From: Closterium sp. Naga37s-1
Lineage: Eukaryota; Streptophyta; Zygnematophyceae; Desmidiales; Closteriaceae
DNA length: 64,000 nt
Direction: 5' to 3'
NCBI GenBank assembly: GCA_947471745.1
Contig: CANJKZ010001241.1
Coordinates: 191,001-255,000 of the forward strand
A program made the translations under genes and the position numbers. Within the stretch, counting starts at the first letter, position 1. Each line of letters starts with the position of its first letter. The notes under the pieces are model-generated. The model saw nothing but the letters and a program-made list of their open reading frames with translations. It searched no databases and was not told the DNA's origin. Positions 33,801-44,440 of this stretch are shown here, piece by piece.

Positions 33801-36555
33801 TACTCCTGGGGGTGCTGAGCCTGGGGGTGCTGAGCCTGGGGGTGCTACGCCTGGAGGTGCTGAGCCTGGGGGTGCGGAGCCTGAGGGAGCTGGGCCTGCT
33901 CGTGTGGCGTCTGGCGGTGCTGAGCCTGGAGGTTCTCCGGGTGCTTCGTCTCGGCGGGAGCCACTCTCTCCACAGGAGCTGCGAGAGTGGTTTGCCCGGC
34001 GCTGGAGGCGTGCTGCTGGAGCTGGAGGTTCTTCGGCTGCTGAGGGTGCTGGTGCCGCGGGTCCCGGAGGTGCTCGTACTGGGAGTACTGGAGCTGCTGG
34101 GCCTGTGGGTACGACTGGAGCTGGAGCTGCTGAGGGTGTTGGCGCTGAGGCTACTGCTGTCGGTCCTGGAGGCGGTCCTGCTGGGGGTGCTACTGGTGCT
34201 GCTGGAGGTACTGGAGCTGGAGGTGCTACTGGCGCTGGTGCTGCCGCTGGGGGTACTGGTGCTGTCCCTGCTGTGTCTGGAGTCGCCGCGCGGCCTCGGC
34301 CGTACTTCGTTCCGCTCCTTCAGCAGGTTCTTGGTCTCCCGCCTTCTACTGGTCCTCCTCCTCCCTTAGAGTGTCCACAGCCTGTCCCGTCACAGTTACA
34401 GCTACAGCCGGCCTCCCCACTGCCCGCTCCTTCTCCCTACACTGGTCCTACTGGAGGTCTGGCTGAGCGTCGTGAGCCTGCGTCTCGCCCTGCGTCGCCT
34501 GTCCGTCTTGCTCGCACTAGTGGTCGTGGTTCGCGTCAGCGTCCTCCTCCTGTCCCTGGCACGCACCGGATGTCTCTGCGTCCGTCCACTGCTCCTCTGC
34601 GTGCCCCTTTGCCTTCTCCTCCTGAGTCCTCTCTTCCTGCTCTTCCCGACCCGGAGTCGGACTCTCTTCGTGCTGCCAGTCCTACTATCACGCGTCTCCT
34701 TGCTACTGTCGTCACTGACCCTTCCTTTGAGTCCACGGCTGCGTCTGCCCTAGTTGCTGAGCTCGTCGACTTTGCTGCTCGCTGTCGTCTAGACTACGCT
34801 GCTAGTCTTGTCGTTGAGTCTGAGTCTGTCTGTCCTCCGTCCGTCGGGGGTGAGTGTGCCCTTGGCACGGACGTCCTTGAGGACAGGCAGGAGGAGTTCC
34901 AGTGTTTGGCTGCTGCTTCACCTCATCTCGTGTCCGTACTGCTTACCCCTGAGGGAGACCCGGATGCACTTGACATCCCGACTCCGCGCTCTTACGCGGA
35001 GGCGATAGAGGGTCCCTACTCCTCTCAGTGGCAGGCAGCTATGGACGCAGAGATGGCTTCCTGGAAGTCCACAGGCACCTACGTTGACGAGGTTCCCCCG
35101 CCTGGGGCGAACATCGTCAGTGGCATGTGGATTTTCAGGGTGAAGCGGCCGCCGGGTTCTCCGCCTGTCTTCAAGGCGCGTTACGTGGCTCGTGGCTTCA
35201 GTCAGCGGCAGGGAGTTGACTACTTTCAGACCTTCTCTCCCACCCCGAAGATGACCACTCTTCGGGTACTGCTGCACATAGCTGCTCACCGCGACTACGA
35301 GCTGCACTCTCTTGACTTCAGCACTGCTTTCTTGCAGGGCAGCCTGCACGAGGAGATCTGGCTGCGTCGCCCACCTGGCTTCACTGGGTCTTTTCCTCCT
35401 GGCACCCAGTGGAGCCTCCGGCGGCCAGTCTACGGTCTCCGCCAGGCACCACGTGAGTGGCACGACACACTGAGGACTACACTTGCGGCTCTTGGGTTTG
35501 CTCCCTCTACTGCCGACCCGTCGCTGTTTCTGCGCACCGACACTTCTTTGCAGCCGTTCTACATCCTCGTGTACGTCGACGACTTGGTCTTTGCCACAGC
35601 TGACACTGCTGGACTCGCCCACGTGAAGTCCGAGCTGCAGAAGAGACACACGTGCACAGACCTGGGTGAACTGCGCAGCTACCTTGGCTTGCAGATCACC
35701 CGGGACAGAGCACGCCGCACCATTACCCTGACTCAGTCACACATGGTGCAGCAGGTCCTTCAGCGCTGCGGCTTCACGTACTCCTCGCCTCAGGCCACTC
35801 CTCTGCCTACTCGCCACTCGCTCTCAGCTCTGCCTTCGGATGAGTCCGTAGAGTCGAGTGGCCCGTACCCAGAGCTTGTTGGCTGCCTCATGTACCTGAT
35901 GACCTGCACACGACCTGACCTCGCATACCCTCTTAGCATTCTCGCACGCTATGTTGCTCCTGGGAGACACAGACCGGAGCACATGGCTGCAGCGAAGAGG
36001 GTGTTGCGTTACTTGTGCAGTACGTCGGGCATGGGGCTTGTGCTTGGAGGGCAGAGTCCAGTGGTCCTCACTGGGCACGCAGACGCTTCTTGGGCTGACG
36101 ACCAGGCTACGCAGCGGTCGTCACAGGGTTACACCTTCAGCCTTGGTTCCGGCTCTGTTTCGTGGCGGGCTACCCGCTCGTCTTCTGTTTTTGGCTCCAG
36201 TTGTGAGGCTGAGATCTACGCCGGGGCCATGGCTGCATAGGAGCTTCGCTGGCTCACCTACCTGCTGACTGACCTCGGAGAGCCGCCTCGTTCTCCTCCA
36301 GTGCTGTACGTTGACAACAAGGCCATGCTGGCCTTGTGTCGAGAGCAGAGACTGGAGCACAGAACGAAGCACATTGCTCTCTGCTACTTCCTTGCTTGTG
36401 AGCTACAGCAGCGTGGTCAGCTGCGGCTTGCGTACGTGGCCTCTCAGGCCAACACTGCTGATATCTTCACCAAGGCACTTGCGCGTTGTGATCATCAGCG
36501 CTTCTGTACTCAGCTGGGTCTTGTGCCTACCTTGCCTCACTTGCTCACCCCTTGA
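30820..36555 (+). pseudogene. gag-pol: Copia-A gag (from codon 59) and pol, one in-frame amber stop
   Basis: The open frame runs from the array into WATRDAAARLAVRRHLP and on through pol. Capsid gag is followed by a polyglycine tract (31431-31640) and a possible zinc-binding stretch, C...C-GGA-H-STQR-C (31780-31850). Protease is LDSGASRSFF (32191). Integrase has LLWHHRLGH (about 32652), LHMDVWGP (about 32857), HSDRGGEF (about 33070) and PQQNGIAERR (about 33162). A long GA/proline linker (33560-34440) precedes reverse transcriptase with YVDD (about 35571) and RNase H with GHADASWADD (about 36076). A TAG at 36238-36240, after AGAMAA in RNase H, is the only stop. The frame resumes with ELRWLTYLLTDLGE and continues through VDNKAMLAL and TADIFTKAL to TGA at 36553. 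A single CAG-to-TAG change would explain it. The N-terminus is cut off by the array and inversion. Confidence 0.9.
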
Positions 36556-36571
36556 CCTTGTTTGTACTGTT

Positions 36572-36625
36572 GCATATATATATACACCTGCTCTTGCTTG
36601 TCTAGCCTTATATATATATATAATC
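36572..36625. repeat. TA microsatellites in the copia-A 3' untranslated region
   Basis: Two TATATATA runs (about 36574-36587 and 36609-36622) between the pol stop and the polypurine tract. Confidence 0.75.
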
Positions 36626-36753
36626 CTGCATGTGAACTGGCCTTGTGGCCTTGAACTTGTGCTCGGAATGTGTGGTGACTTTGTGATCCACCCTGAGCTT
36701 GCTTTGCTTTGCTTGACTGGTCTTGTGACCCCTTGTTGTCCCCCACTTTGCCT

Positions 36754-36762
36754 ATGGGGGTA
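36754..36762 (+). other. Copia-A polypurine tract
   Basis: ATGGGGGTA immediately before the TGTCAG start of the 3' LTR. It is short; the core is GGGGG. Confidence 0.55.
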
Positions 36763-36882
36763 TGTCAGATTTATATGACATAGCTACTGTAGGCTATAGT
36801 GGGGTAGCACATATGGGGTACAGTTTTCTAGGGTTTACATTTGTACCCAACTTTCCCTTAGTCATTCTCGTTCAGTTTCTCA
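36763..36882 (+). repeat. Copia-A 3' LTR (120 bp)
   Basis: TGTCAG...TTTCTCA, by eye identical over all 120 bp to the reverse complement of 12815-12934. Followed by TCTAC, the target duplication also present at 12935-12939. Confidence 0.94.
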
Positions 36883-36887
36883 TCTAC

Positions 36888-37359
36888 AGCACTGATGCAG
36901 TGGGAAATCGAATTTCCCCAACGCGTCGATTCGGTGCAGAAGTTCTGTAGCAGAACAACGCACAGTAAAGCACCGCGTGCCCCCAAGTCAAGCACCCCCA
37001 CCTCACCCACAGCACTTAATTGAAAATGGACTCTAGCTTTGTTCAGCCTTAGTTTTTAAGTGAGGTTGATCAGTCAGCCTTTTTTTTTAACCAGGACACT
37101 GATTATTCAGCTTTTTTTTTAACGCGGCCTCACCCACATTCGAGGCTAAGTTGCAAAGTACAACTGACACAAAAATACACAACGAACATGCATTCATTCT
37201 ATACATCCATAAAAAAAAAAAAATCATGTACCTATTAAGACCCAAGCCTTATAAAACCGTTGACATTTGTGAAGAACCCTCCAGAAAGGACTTCTAAGTA
37301 TACTCACCTATAGGAGTGGTTCTACACAATGAAACGCAACTACTAGCGATAGGGAAACC
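36888..37359. other. Non-coding flank, no gene seen
   Basis: Original 3' flank of the copia-A insertion. AT-richer than its surroundings, with several runs of eight or more T (37079-37121) and one run of twelve A (about 37211). No supported gene. Confidence 0.6.
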
Positions 37360-37708
37360 TGTCAGAATCCCAACCACTTAGACCATTGGGATAAAAAGGC
37401 TTGTTTCAGTAGCGGGTGAGTGCGCCCATAACCCCCCAGGCCAACGTGCCTGTAACCCTTCCCTAGGATCGATCAGGGATCACCAGTGGACCTCTGACAC
37501 CCCCCCGCACTGGGATGCGCGAAGTGCACACACTGGGATTCGAACCCGAGACCTTCGCCCTAATAGCATGTCAGAATCCCAACCACTTAGACCATTGGGA
37601 TAAAAGTGCTTGTTTCAGTAGCGGGTGAGTGCGCCCATAACCCCCCAGGCCAACGTGCCTGTAACCCTTCCCTAGGATCGATCGGGGATCACCAGTGGAC
37701 CTCTGACA
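37360..37708. repeat. 140-bp direct repeat with 69-bp spacer
   Basis: 37360-37499 and 37569-37708 match with about three differences, offset 209. Each begins TGTCAGAATCCCAACCACTT and ends GGACCTCTGACA. The spacer and the start of copy 2 form a tRNA-like stretch. The right copy abuts a copia gag fragment. Confidence 0.9.
37528..37602 (-). pseudogene. tRNA-like sequence, possibly the head of a SINE
   Basis: On the minus strand, TGGTCTAAGTGGTTGGGA resembles an A box/D arm, and GGGTTCGAATCCC is a good T arm/B box. Between them, TCTGA and TTAGG can pair (with two GU pairs) around a 7-nt loop CATGCTA, which would give anticodon TGC (alanine). Position 33 is not T and the acceptor ends do not pair, so a functional tRNA is unlikely. 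The first half is duplicated in the direct repeat at 37360. Confidence 0.35.
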
Positions 37709-38230
37709 AAACACTGGTGCAGTACCTCCAGAGGGTGGATGAGTATGTGAGGGCATTAAAGAAGCTAAACTATGAAGTAGATGAGAAAGAGATTATATAC
37801 ACCGCACTCCAGGGGCTAGACCAAGAGGCTAACGAGGTCCTACTGTAGTACCTTCATCTTGAGCAACAGAAATGGACCAAGGCCTGGATATGGGAGGTGT
37901 TGGTCCTTGATGAGGCTCGCAAGCGGGATGCTGGTTGAGAAGTTGAAAGGGGGATTGCGGCCAGCAGGTACGGTTGCCTCCAAGATGTACCAGCGGCGGC
38001 AAGGAGATGGAGGGAAGAAGGAGCACGACAAGTGCCTCGTCCCTGGATGCAACCGGAAGCACTCGTGGAAGGAGTGTTGGAGCCGACGAGATGGGTGGAA
38101 GCCTCAAGGGTACCAAGGAGAGACTCCACGTGTTACTAGGCCTGAGTGGGTGGAGAGGAGGATGAAGAATGGAGCATGGAACAAGAAGGGCAGCAAAGGA
38201 AAAGCATCAGCAACAGTGGCAAATGATTGC
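37709..38230 (+). pseudogene. gag: Copia gag fragment (copia-6a)
   Basis: Reads KTLVQYLQRVDEYVRALKKL and on to ANEVLL, then TAG at 37846, typical of the helical end of a plant copia gag. A shifted frame holds KKEHDKCLVPGC and NRKHSWKECW, a zinc-knuckle-like stretch with unusual spacing. Both ends are truncated: the left at the 140-bp repeat, the right joined to a minus-strand copia fragment. It is not the same family as copia-1. Confidence 0.7.
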
Positions 38231-39697
38231 CGCGCACTTGATGCGCTGGCTCGACCAGGAGGTTGCGGCCCCTTCGTAGACGAACACGTAGTCGCCCGTG
38301 CTCATCCGATTCTACTTGTCGCCGGCGTCGTCGGCATTCACATAGCCGATCAGCTTCAGCGACTCTGGTCCACCGCCGAACTTCAGGGCGGCGTCACGCG
38401 TGTTGGAGAGGCAGGCCAGGCAGCGGTCGACCTCGTGCCAGTGCTGGTCGCTCCTCACCGTGAGGCCACTCCCCAGTTTGCAGCAGGCGAAGGCGATGTC
38501 CGGCCCTGACGTCGTCGCCGCAAACTGCAACGAACCGACCTTTTGCCGGTACTTCTCCTCCTGGCGCTCCTGAGCCTCCTCGTCGTCAAACGTTAGCTCG
38601 GCATAGGCGTCGACCGAGATCGGCGTCTTCGGGGTGAGCCCAATCTCCTCCTCGTCGATAAACCGCCTTCGCAGCTTGTCAGCGTAGCCCTGCTGGTGCA
38701 GCCACGACTTCCTCGCCGGCCTGTCGCGCACGATCTCTAGCCAGAGGTACCTTTCCACCGGCGAGATCTCGCGCAGCTCGAAGGCGGCCTCCAGCAGCTC
38801 CTTCAGCATCTCGGTGCTGCTGCTGGCGCTGAGCAGGTCGTCGACGTAGACCATCACGCATCAGTCCACACCATCTCCGCCGACCTTGAAGTAAAGAGCC
38901 TTGTTGACCTGGCTCTTCTTCGACCCGGTGCCGACCAGAACGTCGTTGAGTGCCTTGTAGCACAGCAGCGGTGACTGCTTTAGCTTGCATACCCGGCCAG
39001 TTCTGTCGTTGTAGTAGTCCGCCTGGTACATTTACAGCACCCGGTCCAGCTTGATCTGGAGGAATGCGTTCTTCATGTCGAGCTGCATCAGGTGCAAGTC
39101 GAGGATGGCTTCAATGCTGAGGAAGATCCTCAGCGTTACGTAGCTGCTCACTGGCGCGTACGTCTCATCTTAGTCGGCGCCATACACCTACGTGAAGCCA
39201 TTCACGTCCAGCCTCGCCTTCACCCAGGCGACCGTGTCGTCGTTGTGGTACTTAGTCATCAGCACCCACCGGTTCTTCATGACGTTGACCCTGCGCGGGC
39301 GTTCGACCAGCTCCCACGTGCCCATGCCGACGAGACTGTGGATCTCCTCGTCAATGGCGGCCTTCACCGCCTTACCCTTCCAGCTCGCCAACACCTCCTT
39401 CACTGTCATCGTTGCGATGTCCCAACGGTGCTCAAGGTCGGCGTGCATATCTGGGTCGAGCTTAGGTAGGTCAACACCATCCTCGGCGTCGTCGTAAAGC
39501 GGGTCGTCGTCGACCTTGTCGTACACTGTGGTGTAGGCAGCTGGCGCCATGCACACGTGGTAGGACAGGAAGTTAGGCGGCCTCCAGACTCGACCCAAAC
39601 GCCGTGGTCCAGGCTGAACTTCCACCACATCACCGTCCTCATCTTCCGCTCCGCCATGCCATTCTGCTGCGGGGTGTACGGGCAGGTCAAGTCATCC
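38231..39697 (-). pseudogene. pol: Copia pol fragment, same family as copia-5 (copia-5b)
   Basis: Read right to left: the end of integrase (TPQQNGMAERKMRTV, 39690) passes straight into the reverse transcriptase N-terminus (DIATMTVKEVLASWKGKAVK, TWELVERPRRVNVMKNRWV), so an internal deletion removed the integrase C-terminal part. Then come LDMKNAFLQ, VYVDDLLSA (about 38830), and RNase H as far as VNADDAGDK. The copy is cut at about 38231 inside RNase H. It has several stops (TAG near 39172, TAA near 39030) and frameshifts, and no LTRs. It closely matches copia-5 at 43860-45130 but is an independent copy. Confidence 0.8.
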
Positions 39698-39740
39698 AGG
39701 ACAGAATAGAGGAGGAGTCACGTCAGCAACAGCAGCAGCG

Positions 39741-41544
39741 TCATGCAAGCGAGTCGTCCAACCAGTCAAATTCTTTTAGCGCCAACACTTTTGCAGCTAT
39801 GCGGAGTGGAGTGCATCACAACCACGCCCCGCTTCTCCCACAGCCCAACCTTTCCCCCGCTTCCCGCGCAGGCTCATCACATCCCGCGGCTCACCCAAAC
39901 CTTTCGCAAGAGTTTGCTGACGTGGTACAAGTTACAACGTATCCCCTTCCCGATACCCCCAACCAAGGCGACTGTCTCCCATTTGACCGTTCCACTCGTC
40001 GCAAAGGATAAGCAATTTTGGTTTCATCACAGTCGGACTGATATCTCGTACTTGCCCATTACTGATAAACCCGCTCCCACTCACTCGTGTGCTCTACGCG
40101 TTCCCCACTCTTTGCTTCGTCGTGAGCTAATCGGTTTTGCCACTACCGGCCGTAAGTTGGACGTCGAATGGACAGAAGCACGTCACTGACTTGTGGGACG
40201 TCACTGCCTTGTGGGATGTCACTACCTTGTGGGACGTCACTGCCTTGTGGGGCGTCACTGCTTTGTGAGGTTTCGCTGCCTTGTGGGGCGTCACTCCCTC
40301 GTGGGTCGTCACTGCCTTGTGGGGCGTCACTGCCTCGTGGGGCGGAGCAGAATGAGTTTCTTCTTGACGTGAGGTTCGCCTTCCATCATCATGAATCATG
40401 GCGGACTTGACCCCCCGAGGAGGTGAGGCATCACTTCCTTTCTTTCCTCGAGAGACACACTCCCCTAGCACTCGCGGCATACACGCGCAGCAACTCGCCG
40501 TGTACTATCATGCGTCGCACTGCAATACGCCGTGTACTATCATGCGTCGCACAGCAACATGTCGGTGTATTATCATGCGTCGCACATCAACACGTCGTGT
40601 ACTATCATGCGTCGCACATCAACATGCCGGTGTACTATCATGCATCGCGCTTCAACACGCCGTGCACTATCATGCGTCGCACAGCAACAACGCCGTGTAC
40701 TATCCTGCGTCGCCAGCGATTTTGTCGAATCGCTGTGCAACGATTCCCCACCCCGCGGCGGTAGCTCGTTGCTGTCAACCTCCACGTCTGGTCGTGCGCC
40801 ATGCGGGACACGACCTTGCCGTTTTGAGAACGAACTGGTTGGACGGTTTGAGTTGTCAACATTGTCAACCGCCGCCGCACGGGTCAAGACACATTCGGGT
40901 TCAAATTATATGTTACCACGCACTCTCCGCACACCGTCACTCCAGTCCAAGCCACGAGTGCATATAATTTCTGCGGAATTTTCCCAGAGTGTCGCTATCG
41001 TAGCCCGATTCCACAGCTACAACGTATCTTCGATCCCGGCTGCCTCGGCGCCTGCACGTCGGATGGCCGTCTAGCTGCACGTCAGATGGCCGTCCAACTA
41101 CCTGCTAGCTGTTAGCGTGTCAACGTGGCTCAGCGCCTATCGTGTCAATATGGCTCTTTCGGTGCCTCCGAGTAAGAGTGTCCCTAGGCGTCATCACTCG
41201 CGGCGTCACTATTTGCGGCGCCATCACCTTTGCTTCTCCGCCGCGTGCCCTTCGCAGGTCCCCGCGCCAGCAGCCTGGGGGGAGGCAGCTCGAGGGGAGG
41301 CAGCCCGAGGGGAGGCAGGCCGGGTGGAGGCAGGCCGGGGGGAGGCAGGCTGGGGGGAGGCAGGACGGGGGGAGGAAGGCCGGGGGGAGGCGGGCTGCAG
41401 GGGGTAGCGGAGGAGCGGTGCAAGCGGGCGACGGCGGTGAGCGGACGAGGGAGGAGCGCGAGGTGCTGCTGCTGGTGACGAGCACCAAGTCTAACATCGA
41501 GCTCGTCCTCGCCGAGATCTCCTCGCGCTCCCGCCTCGCTGCCG
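39741..41544 (+). repeat. Segment R2, paralogue of R1
   Basis: Collinear with R1. Its minisatellites are expanded: about nine or ten GTCACTGCCTTGTGGG-type units (40185-40350) and about eight units of some 30 bp with ATCATGCGTCGCACAGCAAC (40490-40720). The 15-bp GGGGAGGCAGCCCGA repeat spans about 41278-41395. It ends at the same base context as R1, GCC(G)GGTGAGAGC, where a short 19-bp array starts. Confidence 0.85.
41142..41544 (+). CDS. Possible exon in R2, paralogous to the R1 exon
   Basis: The frame holds GVITRGVTICGAITF, then GGRQ pentapeptides, then EEREVLLLVTSTKSN and LVLAEISSRSRLAAG, ending phase 1 at a GTGAGA donor-like site. R1 matches it in frame over this whole stretch. No domain is recognised and the start is uncertain. 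If R1 and R2 are promoter-plus-exon duplications of one gene, the downstream exons are not in this window. Confidence 0.33.
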
Positions 41545-41814
41545 GTGAGAGCAGGTGCTGCTGGTGGTGAGAGCAGGTGCTGCTGGTGGTGAGAGCAGGT
41601 GGTGCTGGTAGTGAGAGCAGGTGCTGGTGGTGGTGAGAGCAGGTGCTTGTGGTGAGATCAGGTGCTTGTGGTGAGAGCAAGTGCTTGTGGTGAGAGCAGG
41701 TGCTTGTGGTGAGAGCAAGTGCTTGTGGTGAGAGCAAGTGCTTGTGGTAAGAGCAACTGCTTGTGGTGAGAGCAGGTGCTTGTGGCGAGACAAGGTGCTG
41801 GCGGTGAGAGAAGG
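41545..41814 (+). repeat. Short 19-bp minisatellite at R2
   Basis: About 13 units of the same satellite (GGTGAGAGCAGGTGCTTGT sense). The first three carry an extra GCT or GTG triplet and several have private substitutions (GATCAGG, AAGTGCTT, AACTGCTT). It is the small, diverged counterpart of the giant arrays and shows that the satellite is native to this position of R. Confidence 0.92.
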
Positions 41815-42441
41815 TATTTTTTTAGGGGCTGTAGTGGCTGCAGTAAGCTGCGGCACTAGCTCCAGTGGCGGCAAGCTGTAGGGGTAGTGCCACTAGTTGC
41901 AGCGGCAGCGGCAACAGCTGCAGTGGCGGCGGCAAGCTATAGTGGCGGCGACCGCAGGCTGCAGTGGCAGCGGCTAACTGCAGTGGCGGCAGTAGCATCT
42001 GCAGCAGGGGCAGCACTAGCTGCAGGGCGGCATCATTAGCTATACAGCGGCAGCGGCAATAGCTGCACAGCGGCGGCAGGCTGCAGTGGCGGTGGCGGCA
42101 GCTGCGGTTGAGGCACCAGTGGCGCGAAGCTGCTATTGCAATGCACGGTGGTGGCTGTAGCTGCTGTTGGCGGCACCTGCAACAGCTGTAGCGGCGGCAA
42201 TGACGGCAGTAGCTGCAGCTGGCAGCTGTGGCTGTAGCTGTAGCCGGTGGCAGCGTAGTGGCTGCAGCAACTGTAGCGGCGGCAGTGGTAGCTGTGGCGT
42301 TGGCAATGAAGGTTGTGGCTGCTGCTATAACTGGCGGCAGAGCAAAGGCTGCAGCGGATGTTGCGGCGGTAGTGGCGGCTGTGTCTACAATTGGCGGTTG
42401 TGGCGTCAGCAGCGGAGGTGGTGGCTGTTGCTATTGCAAAG
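41815..42441. repeat. Degenerate GCA/GGC-rich low-complexity DNA, left part
   Basis: Irregular triplet-like sequence (CTGTAGCGGCGGCAGTGGCGG type) with no stable unit. Continues in kind at 49503-50430, so copia-5 appears to have inserted into a low-complexity tract of about 1.5 kb. Open frames here are compositional. Confidence 0.7.
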
Positions 42442-43357
42442 AATCACTCTGCAACGATGGGGAGCTAGACTATAGGGGGTTGGCAGGAGCTCTAGGAGTG
42501 ATCGTAGCTTTGTCTACATTCCTTAGCACTTGCACATTCACAGAAGAAAATGGCAAGAGTTTCCACTAGCAAAGTTGGAATTGTAAAATGATAAAACAAG
42601 CAATAGCAAGAATGACTACATCAGGAACTTAGCAGCAGCGAGGCTGGTCGACCACTTGCCAGCGTTGCGTAGAGGAGCTACGCCAGCACTGCAGAAACGT
42701 GGCCTGCCAACACGGTAGGTCAACAACGGCATGCCAACGATGCACTAGTACGGCTGTCCAGCGTTGCACCCGTAGAAGACACCAGTGTAAACGCTCGCAA
42801 ATGCGCGCAGATCATTGGCCCGATATATATCATCACGGATTCGTCGGCAGTTGTCTGTGCCTGACGAGCCACACCGACTCCGGGATACCAGCCCAAAGTC
42901 TTCTTCGCCATCGCGACCTCGACGAAGTTCGCATGCCTCCGCAGAACTCGCCGAGCAGGTTATCTGGTCTACCTGGTCGATCACCAGTCCGCGCCCTGGT
43001 CGACGAACCCCTCGTCGACCACCGTGCCCGTTGAAGACCACCCATGTCGACGGACCCCTCCGTCGACCACCTGGGTCAGCTGTAGCCGTCGAGCTCCCCT
43101 CCTCGACAGCTCCAGCTTCACAACTGCCCTGCGCAGGTCGACGACCACCTCGTCAACCTGCCCCGTCGAGGTAGGCCGTCGGCTCACCATCGAAGGCATT
43201 GTCGCAGAGGTCCCCGGCAGCTCGACAAAATTCGTCGAGCTGCTCGCCGAGACTGACATCGACCACTGCGCACGGTCGGCTGCTTCTGCCATGCACCCGA
43301 CCAAGAAGACTGCGTTGCCCAAGCGAGGGCGGGGCCAACACTCCGTTCCCGTTAACA
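42442..43357 (-). repeat. Copia-5 3' LTR
   Basis: Minus strand starts TGTTAACGGGAACGGAG at 43357 and runs to about 42442. A purine-rich GTAGGGGAA lies just upstream in element sense (43358-43366). Boundaries come from alignment by eye with 48602-49502. Confidence 0.82.
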
Positions 43358-43477
43358 TTCCCCTACGGCTGGGCTCCCTCCCCACGCGGCAGTACTTCAC
43401 GGAGGAAACTCGTCCTTGGCGTGCACCCCACACACAACACGCCGTCACCGCACCAGCCGTGCAAAAAGGCACGGCAA

Positions 43478-44440
43478 CTACAGCTGCACATCGTCGTCCC
43501 CGTCGCCGACGTCGGCCAGGCGCACTTGGCTGATCGGGATGGAGCACCGGTTAAAGGTCGGAAAATGCAGTGCCTTCGTCAGGAAGTCGGCCGGCTGCTC
43601 GGTGGTCGGGATGTACTTCAGCACGAACTTCCCGCGCCTCACCATGTGTTGCAGCCAGGCGTAGCGTCGCTCCATGTGCTTGAGGTTGCCCGTCAGCCCC
43701 AAGCCCTCAGAGACCGTGATGGCCGACTTGTTGTCCACACGAAGGACAGTCGGCGTCCTAGGGTCCAGCTGCCGAATCACCGCAATGAGGAAGTGAAGTC
43801 GGCGTCCCTCCTTGCCAGCCTTGGTTGCCGCGACGTACTCAGATTCGAACGAGGAGAGTCTCGCGCACTTGATGCACTGACTCAACCAGGAGATCGCGGC
43901 CCCTCCGAAGATGAACACATAGCCGCCTGTGTTCGTCCGTTTCTGCTTGTCACCGGCGTCGTCGGCGTCCACGCAGCCGACCAGATTCAGCGACCCTAGT
44001 CTACCGCCAAACTCCAAGGCGGTCAACCTCACGCTAGTGCTGGTCGCTCCTCACCGTCAGGCCGCTGCACAGCTTGCTGCTCGCGAAAGCGATGTCCGGC
44101 CTCGCCGTCGTCACAACGAAGTGCAGCGAGCCAACCTTTTTCTGGTACTCTTCCTCTTCGCGCTCCTGCGCCTCCTCGTCGTCGAATGTCAGCTCGGCGT
44201 AGGCGTCGACGGAGTCCGGTGTCTTCGGGTTCCGACCGCCATGCTCCTCGTCGATGAAGCGCCTTCGCAGCTTGCTACAGCTTCCTCGCCGGCCTGTTGC
44301 GCACGATCTCCAGCCCGAGGTACTTCACGATCGGTGAGATGTTGCATAGCTCAAAGGCAGCCTCCAGCAGCTCCTTCAGTATCGCTCTGCTGCTGGCGGC
44401 GTCTAGGTCGTTGACGTAGACCAGCACAGTACAAATCAGT
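43478..44440 (-). pseudogene. pol: Copia-5 reverse transcriptase end and RNase H
   Basis: Minus-strand reading gives LVYVNDLDAAS (the YVDD catalytic motif altered to YVND) and SPIVKYLGLEIVRNRPARKL, then frameshifted sequence (43990-44270). A good RNase H stretch follows, with GCVDADDAGDKQKRTNTGGY, SSFESEYVAATKAGKE, VDNKSAITV and QPADFLTKAL near 43570. Loss of a YVDD aspartate and the frameshifts make it inactive. Confidence 0.82.

Larger units (their letters stand above)
30820..36887 (+). mobile_element. Copia-A, 3' part
   Basis: Remainder of gag, pol, a polypurine tract, the 120-bp 3' LTR and the target duplication TCTAC (36883-36887). Its 5' part lies inverted at 11699-12939. The element belongs to a copia lineage distinct from copia-1 and copia-2 (LDSGASRSFF protease, GA-rich linkers). 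Confidence 0.92.

Noticed and set aside
42167..42569. Gly/Cys/Ser-rich ORFs in the triplet-like tract
   Set aside because: Compositional; no stable unit or homologue, and similar frames occur in the matching tract at 50018-50420.
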